NCBI RefSeq assembly: GCF_025993685.1
Contig: NZ_DAJPEN010000001.1
Location: 1,488,001 to 1,552,000, forward strand
Length of the DNA stretch: 64,000 nucleotides
Direction of reading: 5' to 3'
DNA from: Bacteroides mediterraneensis
GTDB lineage: Bacteria; Bacteroidota; Bacteroidia; Bacteroidales; Bacteroidaceae
The position numbers and the translations under genes are program-made. Within the stretch, counting starts at the first letter, position 1, and each line of letters starts with the position of its first letter. The notes under the pieces were generated by a model that was not told the origin of the DNA, made no database searches, and saw only the letters and a list, made by a program, of their open reading frames with translations. Positions 17,061 through 25,141 of the stretch are shown piece after piece.

Positions 17061-18557
17061 TTATTGCGTGATATATTTTAGCAGTTGGTTCCGGTCAGTT
17101 TTGTTGCTGTTGTTTTGTGGAAAACAAGGCATGAAATGAATGTGCCGGGGGCACATATAAGACGGCAGATGACTTTGCAGGTACTGTTCCAGGCGTTCCG
17201 TATCTTCCGTCTCCCGCTCTACGGCCAGATGCAGTTCACAACTTCCGTCAGAGGTATAAACCGGCAGCACTACCGCGTTACAGCCATGCTTGTAGAACGC
17301 CTTGACGTGGTATTCAATCTCGCCCAATTCTATTCTGAAGCCTTGTATCTTTACCTGTGTGTCTTTGCGGCCGCAATAAACGATGTCTCCGTCCGCATCT
17401 GCCAGACAGAGATCGCCGGTGCGGTAATAAAGCTTTCCGGAGGAATCCGTCACAAAACATTCCGCCGTCTTTTCGGGAGCACCCCAATACCCGCTCATGA
17501 GTTGAGGTCCGGCAATCCACAGTTCACCCGTCTCTCCGGCCGGAAGGGGTTTGCCCGAAGGAGATGCAATCAGATAGTCCATCCCCTGAAAAGGTTTCCC
17601 GATTGCCGCCATGCCGTTATGGTGTTTGCCCCCTTCTGCCGGGATGACATACGAAGTGCAGTAGATGGTCGCTTCGGTCGGTCCGTACAGGTTGACGACC
17701 GTGGCGTTGGGTATGCAAGGACGAAATTCGTGGAGCAGATTCACGTCGGTGGCCTCCGCGGTGACGACGAGATAGCGCAAGTCTGGGAAACAGATTTCCC
17801 CGAAATAAGGACGTGACAACCGAAGCACGGAAGGGGCTACAGCCGCAAACGTAAGCCGATGACGCTCCATGATATCCAGTACGTTCAGGTATTTCATTCC
17901 CTGCTGCGGAACGGGATAGACACACGCACCGAGAGTGAGGGGATAAAGAAACGACACGACAGAGACGTCAAACGTCAGTTCGAACATCTGAAGCATACGG
18001 TCGTTTTCATCCAGTTGCCATCCTAAAGCCCGATAAGCCTGGTAGAACGCATTCAGGTTCTTCCGGGAGATGGGGACACCCTTGGGTTCACCCGTACTTC
18101 CGGACGTGAAGATGATGTAGGCAGGCACATCGGAATCCACCTCCTCGATGCCGGATGGCAAAGCAAGCCGATAGGAGGGGAGAGACACCCGTATGGCTCT
18201 GATGTCAGCGGGAAGCATGCGGCCATTTTCCCCACTGTAGAGCCACAGGCCGATGCCGGATTGCCGGGCTATCCGAGCATTGCGCTCTGCCGGATAATCG
18301 GGATGTAACATGACGTAGGTTTTCCCGGAAAGTAGTACCCCCAAAATGGATGCGTAGGTTTCCATACGGTTTTCAGCCGCGATGCCCACCGTGTCTCCGT
18401 GGAGATTTCTCAGCGTTTCACAAATACTTCCTGCCAGTCCGAACAATTCCTGATAGGTATAGGTCCGGTCGTCAAGGACCAGTGCCGGACGCATGGCATA
18501 ACGGTTCGCAGCCTGTACCATGGCTGCCAGCATATCTGCGTCGTTTTTCTTTTCCAT
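17061..18557 (-). CDS. amino-acid adenylating enzyme (DltA-like)
   Basis: A 498-residue AMP-forming ligase. The core motifs are in order: FTSGSTGEPKGVP (A3, about residue 153), NLYGPTEATIY (A5), YRTGDL (A7), GRKDTQVKIQGFRIELGEIE (A8) and a C-terminal NKTDRNQLL with the A10 lysine. It should activate an amino acid or acid with ATP and load the carrier protein. It heads a four-gene minus-strand operon. D-alanine is the substrate in the family archetype, but here the specificity is not read from the sequence. Confidence 0.88.
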   Translation of the reverse strand: MEKKNDADMLAAMVQAANRYAMRPALVLDDRTYTYQELFGLAGSICETLRNLHGDTVGIAAENRMETYASILGVLLSGKTYVMLHPDYPAERNARIARQSGIGLWLYSGENGRMLPADIRAIRVSLPSYRLALPSGIEEVDSDVPAYIIFTSGSTGEPKGVPISRKNLNAFYQAYRALGWQLDENDRMLQMFELTFDVSVVSFLYPLTLGACVYPVPQQGMKYLNVLDIMERHRLTFAAVAPSVLRLSRPYFGEICFPDLRYLVVTAEATDVNLLHEFRPCIPNATVVNLYGPTEATIYCTSYVIPAEGGKHHNGMAAIGKPFQGMDYLIASPSGKPLPAGETGELWIAGPQLMSGYWGAPEKTAECFVTDSSGKLYYRTGDLCLADADGDIVYCGRKDTQVKIQGFRIELGEIEYHVKAFYKHGCNAVVLPVYTSDGSCELHLAVERETEDTERLEQYLQSHLPSYMCPRHIHFMPCFPQNNSNKTDRNQLLKYITQ

Positions 18558-18818
18558 ATAACGTTAATTATAGTCTAGTCTATTATCTCTGCTTTCCTTT
18601 ATTTGTTTATTGGTATAACGGAGATTGACATAAATCCCCCTATTTCAGGAATGTGAATATTAGTTAAATGTAAGTGTATGATAACACAGTCCCACTGATT
18701 TTTATGCGGACAGCTTTCTGAGAGGGAAAAATATACGTGATTTATTGCGAGAAGAATGACTGCTCTACAGTGTTTCCGGAAAATGCTTCATTGAATTGTG
18801 CATCATGAGGAAATGTTT

Positions 18819-18906
18819 TTTATGTTTTCCATTCGAGAACCGTATGTTTTCCATCCGTGAAACGTACGTTTCGCAAGGCGGAAACATACGTTTTCCGTGG
18901 GGGAAA
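18819..18906. repeat. four-unit 22-bp degenerate tandem repeat
   Basis: Four consecutive 22-bp units begin at 18819, 18841, 18863 and 18885. They share a core close to C-R-T-A-Y-G-TTTTCC and end in GAAA, so each unit can fold on itself (TTTCC with GGAAA). Unit junctions give a perfect 14-bp palindrome GAAACGTACGTTTC at 18859-18872. There is no gene on either strand. The array lies in the 585-bp gap between the Dlt-like operon and the IS110 fragment. Confidence 0.75.
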
Positions 18907-18915
18907 CATAGGAAT

Positions 18916-18955
18916 CCTAAGCCCAAATGGGTATTTATGCTTAGGCGTTTTTAAG
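18916..18955. terminator. hairpin resembling a terminator
   Basis: CCTAAGC (18916-18922) pairs with GCTTAGG (18939-18945), with CCC/GGG inside the loop, followed by CGTTTTTAAG. It fits a rho-independent terminator reading rightward, and follows the tandem repeat without a gap. Confidence 0.5.
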
Positions 18956-19001
18956 TCTACATAAAAGATACTATGTTTGTAAAGTCTGATTAAAGTCGCT
19001 C

Positions 19002-19046
19002 GTCGGGACGGGTGGTCCCGCCCCTTGCCGCTGGGCGCTCCCCGAC
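19002..19046. other. GC-rich nested hairpin
   Basis: GTCGGG (19002-19007) pairs with CCCGAC (19041-19046), and inside lies CGGG-TGGT-CCCG (19009-19020). This very GC-rich stem stands in an AT-rich intergenic region just upstream of a TAACTTTG box at 19089 and the IS110 fragment. It could be an insertion-sequence end structure or a structured RNA. I cannot decide which. Confidence 0.4.
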
Positions 19047-19142
19047 CGATGATTTAGGAAAGAAGAATAGGCGTAATAATTGAATTACTAACTTTGTAAA
19101 TGAGAGTTTATCAATGAATTAGTAATCCTAAATATTACACCT

Positions 19143-19497
19143 ATGGCACAAAGTAAGAAAATAAATTTCAATGGTCAAAATATCTACATAGGTATTGACG
19201 TGCATCTGAAGAGCTGGAGTGTGACTATAATGACTGAATCGGGTTATAAGAGGACACATTCTCAGAAACCTTCGGCAAAAGAGCTCTTTGAACATTTGAA
19301 GAAACATTATCCTGATGGGAAATATCAGGCTGTATATGAAAGTGGCTTCAGTGGATACTCTACCTATTATGCCTTGAAAGAATACGGAATAGAGTGCATG
19401 ATCATCCATGCTGCGGATGTTCCTACATCTCAATATGACCATGTAATGAAGATGGATGCCATAGATTCGGAAAAATTGGCAAAGTCTTTAAAAGGAA
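19143..19497 (+). mobile_element. IS110-family transposase, truncated
   Basis: The first 118 codons of an IS110-type DEDD transposase. The first catalytic Asp is in YIGIDVHLKSW, followed by QAVYESGFSGY and MKMDAIDSEKLAKSL, which is the end of the RuvC-like domain. The homology stops at about 19497, where the repeat shared with 58787 begins. The C-terminal transposase_20 domain is missing, so the element cannot move itself. A TAACTTTG box lies at 19089-19096. Confidence 0.8.
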
Positions 19498-19850
19498 GTA
19501 GGAAGAGTATAAGTAAAAGCATAGCTAAGCCACCGGACTATGCAGATCGGAGGGAGCTGAAATCCCTGTCTTATTTTGGGAGCTATGTTTTGTTATTTGG
19601 GAAGGTGGGTTTTCACAGTATTTGTGAGGTCATATATGGAATATAAGGATAGCCGCCTTTGATTCACGGCTATGCGTTACGTCGGTCGCAGTTAATCCCT
19701 GTAATCTTTCCTTTAATTCTAATCCGTTTGCCGCCGCATTCTTTTTCAGGTGAATTTTCATGGCGTAAGCCATAAAGAAAATTCTCCTGAAAAAAGGAAT
19801 AAATGCGGCTGGCAAATCAGGATTGGGATTTATCTTTGATGTAAGGGATA
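19498..19850. repeat. long direct repeat, copy 1
   Basis: About 350 bp nearly identical to 58787-59151 in the same orientation. The match starts at GTAGGAAGAGTA and ends at the shared GGGATA. It contains an internal dyad (TTTTCAGG... with CCTGAAAA around 19745-19795). No convincing gene lies in it. It sits next to element debris in both copies, so it is likely a non-coding part of an integrative element. Confidence 0.75.
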
Positions 19851-19923
19851 GCTTATTATTTGAATTTGGAGTATAATTGGAATCTAAAATATTACAAATA
19901 TTTCCATAACATATGGATAAAAA

Positions 19924-20196
19924 TCATGCTCCTTGAGCTCTGAATTCATTCGGGGTGATTCCCACTATACGTTTGAACATGCGGCTCATGTGTTGTGGAT
20001 ATTGGAATCCGAGACTGTAAGCTATCTCGCTCATAGGCGTTTGGATGTAGAGAGCAGTGACTCTTTAGCATGGCCTATCAGCTTGTCCTGAATATATTCC
20101 GTGACAGTTTTTCCGGTCTGCTTGCTGATCATGTCACCGAAATAATTGGGTGAAAGAAAAACCTTGTCTGCAAAGTATTTCACGCTTAGTAGGCCA
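19924..20196 (-). pseudogene. AraC regulator C-terminal fragment
   Basis: The last 90 codons of a third copy of the AraC regulator found at 7115 and 24081. It ends in PNEFRAQGA, but one inserted base near 20040 breaks the frame between the two helix-turn-helix motifs. The homology ends at about 20196, just before the end of the HxlR gene, so the rest of the gene was replaced. It is not functional. Confidence 0.88.
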
Positions 20197-20211
20197 AATA
20201 AACTATATTCA

Positions 20212-20586
20212 TTATTTTTTATTGGCTCTTCTTCTGTCTTTTATAATCGCATCCTTATTTTCCAATGCCCATCCAATCAGAGCATTAATATGTGGAAGTA
20301 AAGAACGTGTCCTTTCGGTCAATGCATATTCAACCCTGGGAGGGACTTCGGGATATACTGTGCGGGTAACATACCCGTCATCTTCCAATGTTCTCAAAGT
20401 TACTGTCAACATTTTTTGAGATATGTCTGGAATCTCACGCTGCAACTCTTTGAACCGAACCGTTTCCATACCAGCCTTATTCAGTGTATATATGACCAGA
20501 AGTGACCATTTGTCGCAAAGTTTTGCCAGGATATTCCGTATCGGACAATCCGGAAATACCGCATCTTCTATTGTTGTTCTATCCAT
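20212..20586 (-). CDS. HxlR-family transcriptional regulator
   Basis: A 124-residue winged-helix regulator. The segment CPIRNILAKLCDKWSLLVIY is the typical HxlR helix 1, followed by FKELQREIPDISQKML (recognition region) and RTVYPEVPPRVEYALTE (wing). Cys14, in DCPI, is the conserved cysteine that many HxlR/HypR proteins use to sense electrophiles or hypochlorite. It is divergent from the NAD(P)-binding oxidoreductase at 20825, which it probably controls, as HxlR-oxidoreductase pairs commonly do. Confidence 0.92.
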   Translation of the reverse strand: MDRTTIEDAVFPDCPIRNILAKLCDKWSLLVIYTLNKAGMETVRFKELQREIPDISQKMLTVTLRTLEDDGYVTRTVYPEVPPRVEYALTERTRSLLPHINALIGWALENKDAIIKDRRRANKK

Positions 20587-20612
20587 AAAATAATATATTT
20601 CAATTCACTCTA

Positions 20613-20644
20613 CAAAGGTAAGCAAATTCCTTTTAAACTGCAAA
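20613..20644 (-). promoter_or_regulatory. promoter of the HxlR gene
   Basis: On the minus strand this is TTTG (20641-20644), 20 bp, then TACCTTTG (20613-20620). It is a full match to the Bacteroidales minus-33/minus-7 promoter. Confidence 0.75.
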
Positions 20645-20723
20645 AAACTTTTTTTCAAAAATATTTCTGCTTGTAAATACCTGATAACAAGCAATGGTTA
20701 CCTCTAAGTAAGTATCTGATGTT

Positions 20724-20765
20724 CAAGTGTCTACTTGTGTGGATGAAAAACTCTTTCTACTTTTG
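20724..20765 (+). promoter_or_regulatory. promoter and dyad upstream of the NmrA-like gene
   Basis: CAAGT-GTCT-ACTTG (20724-20737) is a perfect dyad that covers the minus-33 position of the promoter whose minus-7 box is TACTTTTG (20758-20765). It is a likely HxlR operator. Confidence 0.65.
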
Positions 20766-20824
20766 CAGTGTAAAAGAAACAAAGACACTTTTAGTGAGTA
20801 ATAAACTTTTTAATACATCAGGTC

Positions 20825-21475
20825 ATGAAAAATGTAACATTGATTGGAGCGAGCGGATTTGTTGGAACCGCCATCCTGAACGAATTGCTGTCAAGAGGTC
20901 ACAAAGTAACAGCCGTCGTACGTAATCCCGAGAAGATTAACGTATCAAATTCCAATTTGAGAATTGTAAAGGCAGACGTATCTGATACGGATGCAATGAC
21001 TGAAGCCTGCAAAGACAAGGATGCGATTATCAGCGCATACAATCCGGGCTGGGCAAATCCTGATATCTACGAGGAAACTTTGCGTAATTATCCGTTGATA
21101 TTGGAAGCAGCCAAACGGTCGGGTGCGAAAAGGCTGTTGTGTGTAGGTGGAGCAGGCACTTTATTCTGTGCCCCGGGACTTCGTGTGGTAGATTCCGGTG
21201 CTATTCCGGATGCCATCATGGGCGGTGTCAAGTCTCTCGGCGAATTCTATTTGAACACATTGATGAATGAAAAGGACATTGATTGGATTTTCTTCTCACC
21301 CGCCGGAACACTGGAGCCCGGCAAGCGTACCGGAAAATTCCGTCTGGGCAAAGATGATCTTATCGTAGACGAGAACGGGAACAGCCATATTTCCGTGGAG
21401 GATTACGCTGTTGCGATGGTTGATGAACTGGAAAACCCGAAACACCATTATGAGCGTTTCACCATCGGATATTAA
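20825..21475 (+). CDS. NAD(P)-binding oxidoreductase (NmrA/atypical SDR)
   Basis: A 216-residue Rossmann protein. The nucleotide loop is LIGASGFVGTAILNEL, and VVRNPEKI follows beta-2, which favours NADPH. The later segments KRLLCVGGAGTLF and DWIFFSPAG match the YwnB/NmrA-like atypical SDR group. It probably reduces a small carbonyl or quinone. It is divergent from the HxlR regulator and followed 37 bp later by the MBL-fold gene, with which it likely forms an operon. Confidence 0.9.
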   Translation: MKNVTLIGASGFVGTAILNELLSRGHKVTAVVRNPEKINVSNSNLRIVKADVSDTDAMTEACKDKDAIISAYNPGWANPDIYEETLRNYPLILEAAKRSGAKRLLCVGGAGTLFCAPGLRVVDSGAIPDAIMGGVKSLGEFYLNTLMNEKDIDWIFFSPAGTLEPGKRTGKFRLGKDDLIVDENGNSHISVEDYAVAMVDELENPKHHYERFTIGY

Positions 21476-21512
21476 GCAAACTATTGTATAACTCAAATTA
21501 AAGGCATAAACA

Positions 21513-22346
21513 ATGAAAAAGGTATTATTTATTTTGTTCAATCTCTTAACGATTACAGTTATGGCACAGACTAAGGGACGCTTCGAGGTGCATGACCTCG
21601 GTAATTTCAAGTTGCATGTGTATCACACCAATGATGTAATGGCAGATGCAAGTTACATCATTGAAGGCAAGGATTCGCTTGTTACCATGGAACATCCGCT
21701 TTTCAAGGACAATGTGGCAGAATTCAACATTTACATCGAGAAATTAGGCAAGCCTATCGAGAAAATCATTTCCGATTACCATCTTGGAGGAAGTGGCAAC
21801 TACGCCCAAATCATGGCAGAAGGAATGGAAGAGTTCTCCAAAGGCCCTATTTATGGCGGTATGATGAAAGGCTTTGAGCAAATGTGGGGTGACACGATGA
21901 CCGAGTTGCCTACGGGAGATGTAACTGAAGTACCGTTCGGCACAACACAGACATGGGCAGGAGTTACGTTCGAGTTTCGCCATGGAGCATCCAGCGACTT
22001 TCCCGCTGCCAGCCTCCTGATTGGAGGCAAGGCCTATTATACGCACTGGACTCCGGTAAAGGCGCATGTCAGCCATTTACAGATTTCTTCTCCGGCAGCT
22101 ATCGATGCCGAAATTGCTGAAGCTGAAAAGTCTCTTGCTTCGGGTGCTGAACTGTTCATCGGTGGACACGGAGGTGCAGCAAAACGCGATGCAGTTGAGT
22201 TCAAAATCGCATATCTGAAGAAAATGAAAGAAATATTGACAGCAAACAAATCTTCTCAGGATTTTGTGGATGCAATGAAAAAAGCTTATCCCGGTCTGCC
22301 AGGAGAAGCCGGACTGGAAGATTTGGGCAAAGCCCTCTACAAATAA
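21513..22346 (+). CDS. exported MBL-fold protein with altered metal motif
   Basis: A 277-residue protein with a signal peptide (cleaved after about VMAQ, residue 19). The fold signatures are NDVMADASYIIEG and FIGGHGGAAKRD. The canonical HxHxDH metal motif is not present: the equivalent position reads SDYHLGGSGNY. So dinuclear zinc hydrolysis is doubtful, and it may have a different reaction or be non-catalytic. It shares an operon with the NAD(P)-binding oxidoreductase and ends with a strong terminator. Confidence 0.7.
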   Translation: MKKVLFILFNLLTITVMAQTKGRFEVHDLGNFKLHVYHTNDVMADASYIIEGKDSLVTMEHPLFKDNVAEFNIYIEKLGKPIEKIISDYHLGGSGNYAQIMAEGMEEFSKGPIYGGMMKGFEQMWGDTMTELPTGDVTEVPFGTTQTWAGVTFEFRHGASSDFPAASLLIGGKAYYTHWTPVKAHVSHLQISSPAAIDAEIAEAEKSLASGAELFIGGHGGAAKRDAVEFKIAYLKKMKEILTANKSSQDFVDAMKKAYPGLPGEAGLEDLGKALYK

Positions 22347-22369
22347 GAATAAGACATATTGTGCATGAT

Positions 22370-22412
22370 GCTTCGGATGGTATGACATTCAGGTACCATC
22401 CGAAGCCTTTTT
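22370..22412 (+). terminator. rho-independent terminator
   Basis: GCTTCGGATGGTA (22370-22382) and its exact complement TACCATCCGAAGC (22394-22406) enclose an 11-base loop and are followed by CTTTTTC. It closes the operon begun at 20825. Confidence 0.9.
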
Positions 22413-22439
22413 CAAGCAAGGAATAAACGAGATTCAATT

Positions 22440-22850
22440 ATGGAAAAAGTATTTGATTTTTTAAGCAAGCATAAAGATGTGGCATTTGCTACCGTAGAAC
22501 AGAACAAACCCAAAATCCGGGTATTCCAAATCATGAAGCAGGAAGGGCATACCCTGTATTTTGCTACTTCTCCGCACAAAGAAGTGTATCGGCAACTGCA
22601 AGAAAACCCCAATATAGAGTTGCTTGCCATGGATGGGAACATATCTGTACGGGTGACCGGGCGTGCCATGTTTGATGTTCCTGATGGATTGGCCCGTGAA
22701 ATTTATGCGGACAATCCAGTTTTACCCCGTCTGTACAAGCGATATACGGATTTAGTTTATTTTCGTTTGCCTGTCACCAGATTGGACTATTATGATTTGA
22801 CCCCAACACCTCCCACTTTTGAGCATTATGAATACGAAAGCCAGGATTGA
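22440..22850 (+). CDS. pyridoxamine 5'-phosphate oxidase family flavoprotein
   Basis: A 136-residue protein of the split-barrel FMN-binding group. The pattern is FATVEQNKPKIRVFQI, then YFATSPHKEVYRQLQENP, then ISVRVTGRAMFD. Such small members bind FMN or F420 and reduce small molecules or act as general flavin reductases. It is not the vitamin B6 oxidase itself. Its end overlaps the start of the Sir2 remnant by 23 bp. Confidence 0.85.
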   Translation: MEKVFDFLSKHKDVAFATVEQNKPKIRVFQIMKQEGHTLYFATSPHKEVYRQLQENPNIELLAMDGNISVRVTGRAMFDVPDGLAREIYADNPVLPRLYKRYTDLVYFRLPVTRLDYYDLTPTPPTFEHYEYESQD

Positions 22851-23347
22851 TAATCTGCGGTTCATACTTCGCACGTTACTCGCCGAGCGGAAAGAATATG
22901 TCGGATGGCAGATACCCGATACACTGGAAAAGCAACAGTCCATGATGCGGGCTTCCTTCTGGGCTTGTTCCCCGTTGTCCGGTATGCGGTGGGAAAATGG
23001 ATGTGCATGTACGGAAAGACCGTTATTTTGTGCAGGATAACCAATGGTACGCAAGCTATGAACGCTATCAGGACTATATGGAAAAGGCTTGCGATGGCAA
23101 TACGCTTCTGCTGGAACTCGGCGTAGGTTTCAATACTCCGACCATCGTCCGTTTTCCGTTTGAGAAACTGGCGGTCCAAAAGAGAAACGTCACATTGGTA
23201 CGCATCAATAAGGATTACCCTGATTCACATTATAAAATTGCTAATTATATCCCATTTGTAGAGAATGTTAATGCAATCTTGGCAGGACAGAATCTTATTT
23301 GTAAAAAGTATTATGACCACAATGAACATTATAATTTAAGAAAATGA
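22828..23347 (+). pseudogene. Sir2-family NAD-dependent deacetylase remnant
   Basis: The start MNTKARIDNLRFIL is followed directly by a segment from the middle of the protein (GWQIPDTLEKQQSMMRA), so the NAD-binding domain is gone. A frameshift near 22960 then moves to the frame LVPRCPVCGGKM, a zinc-ribbon part, which continues to LLLELGVGFNTPTIVRFPF and a normal end. It resembles the larger Bacteroidales Sir2-like proteins and cannot be functional. It is followed immediately by an rteA-like start. Confidence 0.65.
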
Positions 23348-23599
23348 AGCTGTTACTACAGTCTAAATTTCTATTAGGTTATGTCATCCTTTTGGCGGTC
23401 ATTGGCTGTATGGTCGCCGTTTTGGTACATGAACGTAAGCGGATACGCGAAATCAAGGCAGAAACAACAAACATAAACCTGGTACGTCGCGGTATCAATA
23501 CTGCCTGCTGTATGACAGGGTTCGCTACATTGGGTGAGTGTGTGGCGAGTTTGGACAAAGCAGACTATCAGTACTGTCACAAATGCCGACTGGACAGAG
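23344..23599 (+). pseudogene. rteA: rteA-like sensor kinase, N-terminal fragment
   Basis: The frame LLLQSKFLLGYVILLAVIG then VAVLVHERKRI corresponds to the N-terminal membrane helix of RteA, the sensor kinase of CTnDOT-type elements. It loses homology near codon 85 and joins an unrelated ThiF-like piece. The ATG overlaps the stop of the Sir2 remnant. A second, longer fragment of the same kind is at 57313. The periplasmic, kinase and receiver parts are missing. Confidence 0.65.
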
Positions 23600-24071
23600 G
23601 TACCACACATCTATGTTGATTCTCCTGAAAGATATCCGGCGGGACAATTTGGACAACATCAAATCCTGTCTCGACCTGTGGAACATACTGAAAGCCGTGC
23701 CGGTTTCGGAATACAGAAGCTACGAGACACCCCTGTACTGGATGGACTTCGGGAATACGCAGGATACGGGACAAGTCGTCCTCGGAACCGTATCGAAGAA
23801 AATCAAACAACCGGCATCTAAGCTGTACGAAACGGTGGAGTCACTGAAAATGATTACCCGCTACGTGAAATACGCGAAAGTAAAGGAGAAGGACTCGGGA
23901 CCGAGCTGCTCACTGGCAGAGGCTCTGGAAAAGCAGGAGCTGTTCATCAACTCCACACTGGCACAGCTCGGCTGCAACATCCTGTGGAAAATGTTCCGCA
24001 ACGGCATGATCGAGCATCAGGGACTGTACCTGAACCTCTCCACAATGAAAGTGAATCCTATTGTTCTATGA
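23600..24071 (+). pseudogene. PRTRC ThiF-like protein, C-terminal fragment
   Basis: The frame runs through ETPLYWMDFGNTQDTGQVVL, then PSCSLAEALEKQELFINSTL and a stop at 24071. This pattern resembles the C-terminal half of the ThiF-like protein of PRTRC loci, which are common on Bacteroidales integrative elements. The ATP-binding N-terminus is missing. The family call rests on my memory of the motif and needs a search. The join with the rteA fragment marks a deletion within an integrated element. Confidence 0.5.
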
Positions 24072-24080
24072 TACTAATAT

Positions 24081-24980
24081 TTAAGCACCCTGTATTCTGA
24101 ATTCATTTGGAGTAATTCCAACTATCCGTTTGAACATACGGCTCATGTGTTGCGGATATTGGAATCCGAGACTATATGCTATCTCACTCATAGGTTTAGA
24201 AGTAGAGAGCAGTAACTCCTTTGCACGGCCTATCAGCTTGTCCTGAATATATTCCGTGACAGTCTTTCCTGTCTGTTTGCTGATCATGTCTCCGAAATAA
24301 TTGGGTGAAAGAAAAACCTTGTCTGCAAAGTATTTCACGCTTGGCAGACCGTTCTCTTGTGGAGCTTTGCTGTCAAAGTATTCATCAAGCAGACGTTCAA
24401 AACGGACAACCACATCCTTATTGGATACCTCACGAGTAGTAAACTGGCGTTCATAGAAGCGCATACAATAATCGAGTAATAATCCGATATTGGCAGTTAT
24501 CAACCTTCGGCTGTGTTTGTCAATATTATGTTCCAGTTCGGTCTCAATCTTACGAAAACAATCCATGATGGTCTCGCGTTCTGTTTCAGACAAATGGAGG
24601 GCTTCACGTGTCTCGTATGAGAAGAAAGAATACTTCTTGATTTCTTGTCCCAACATTGTTCCACGAATAAAATCAGGATGGAACAATACGCCGTGCGCCG
24701 TTGGTCTGGTATCTTTCAACATTTCTATAGCAGCAACCTGTCCTGGAGCAAAACAGACAATGGTTCCTTCTTTGTAATCGTAAGGCTGACGGCCATAGGT
24801 AATATCTCCGCATTTTGTATCTTTCAGGAACAGGGCATATACTCCATAATTGATTTTAAAATGTTCCGGCCATACGGTTGCTTTTGACAAATCGACGACT
24901 GCAACCATAGGATGCAATGTTTCCAACCCGAACAACTTGTTATACTTATCGACGCTATCCAGTTTAATTAATTCTTCCAT
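24081..24980 (-). CDS. AraC-family transcriptional regulator 2
   Basis: A 299-residue regulator differing from regulator 1 (7115) at only a small number of positions, none of them obviously in the recognition helices (FQYPQHMSRMFKRIVGITPN is the same). It has a cupin-like sensor domain and the AraC DNA-binding domain. ATG at 24980 was chosen for the same reason as in regulator 1: the TATATTTG promoter box lies within the longer frame. It is divergent from promoter B and is the intact regulator closest to the main redox island. Confidence 0.9.
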   Translation of the reverse strand: MEELIKLDSVDKYNKLFGLETLHPMVAVVDLSKATVWPEHFKINYGVYALFLKDTKCGDITYGRQPYDYKEGTIVCFAPGQVAAIEMLKDTRPTAHGVLFHPDFIRGTMLGQEIKKYSFFSYETREALHLSETERETIMDCFRKIETELEHNIDKHSRRLITANIGLLLDYCMRFYERQFTTREVSNKDVVVRFERLLDEYFDSKAPQENGLPSVKYFADKVFLSPNYFGDMISKQTGKTVTEYIQDKLIGRAKELLLSTSKPMSEIAYSLGFQYPQHMSRMFKRIVGITPNEFRIQGA

Positions 24981-25003
24981 ATCGCAAGGTATTATCGTTG
25001 TTG

Positions 25004-25011
25004 CAAATATA
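25004..25011 (-). promoter_or_regulatory. promoter box of AraC regulator 2
   Basis: TATATTTG on the minus strand, 23 bp before the ATG at 24980, conserved with the box of regulator 1. Confidence 0.7.
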
Positions 25012-25061
25012 ATGTTTCTATTTTGAATATATACTTTCTCTATTACAGTATCCATGATTAG

Positions 25062-25117
25062 GGTATAAATATCGAGAAATTGTATACAACCCTCCTATGT
25101 GAATCAGGCTAATTTTG
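25062..25117 (+). promoter_or_regulatory. regulon operator and promoter B
   Basis: GGTATA at 25062 and TATACA ending at 25088, 21 bp, then TAATTTTG at 25110-25117. It drives the Tat-exported hydrolase, the Fe-S aldo-keto reductase and the T9SS-tailed flavodoxin, and faces AraC regulator 2. Confidence 0.8.
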
Positions 25118-25141
25118 CATAAGTCATTAAAATGCAGTTTT

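Noticed and set aside
18819..18906. 22-bp periodic repeat as a CRISPR array
   Set aside because: Units follow each other without spacers, are degenerate, and no cas gene is near.
19630..19815. 61-codon minus-strand frame inside the long repeat, and its longer version at 58733
   Set aside because: The frame differs in length between the two copies and overlaps a dyad, so it is more likely non-coding.
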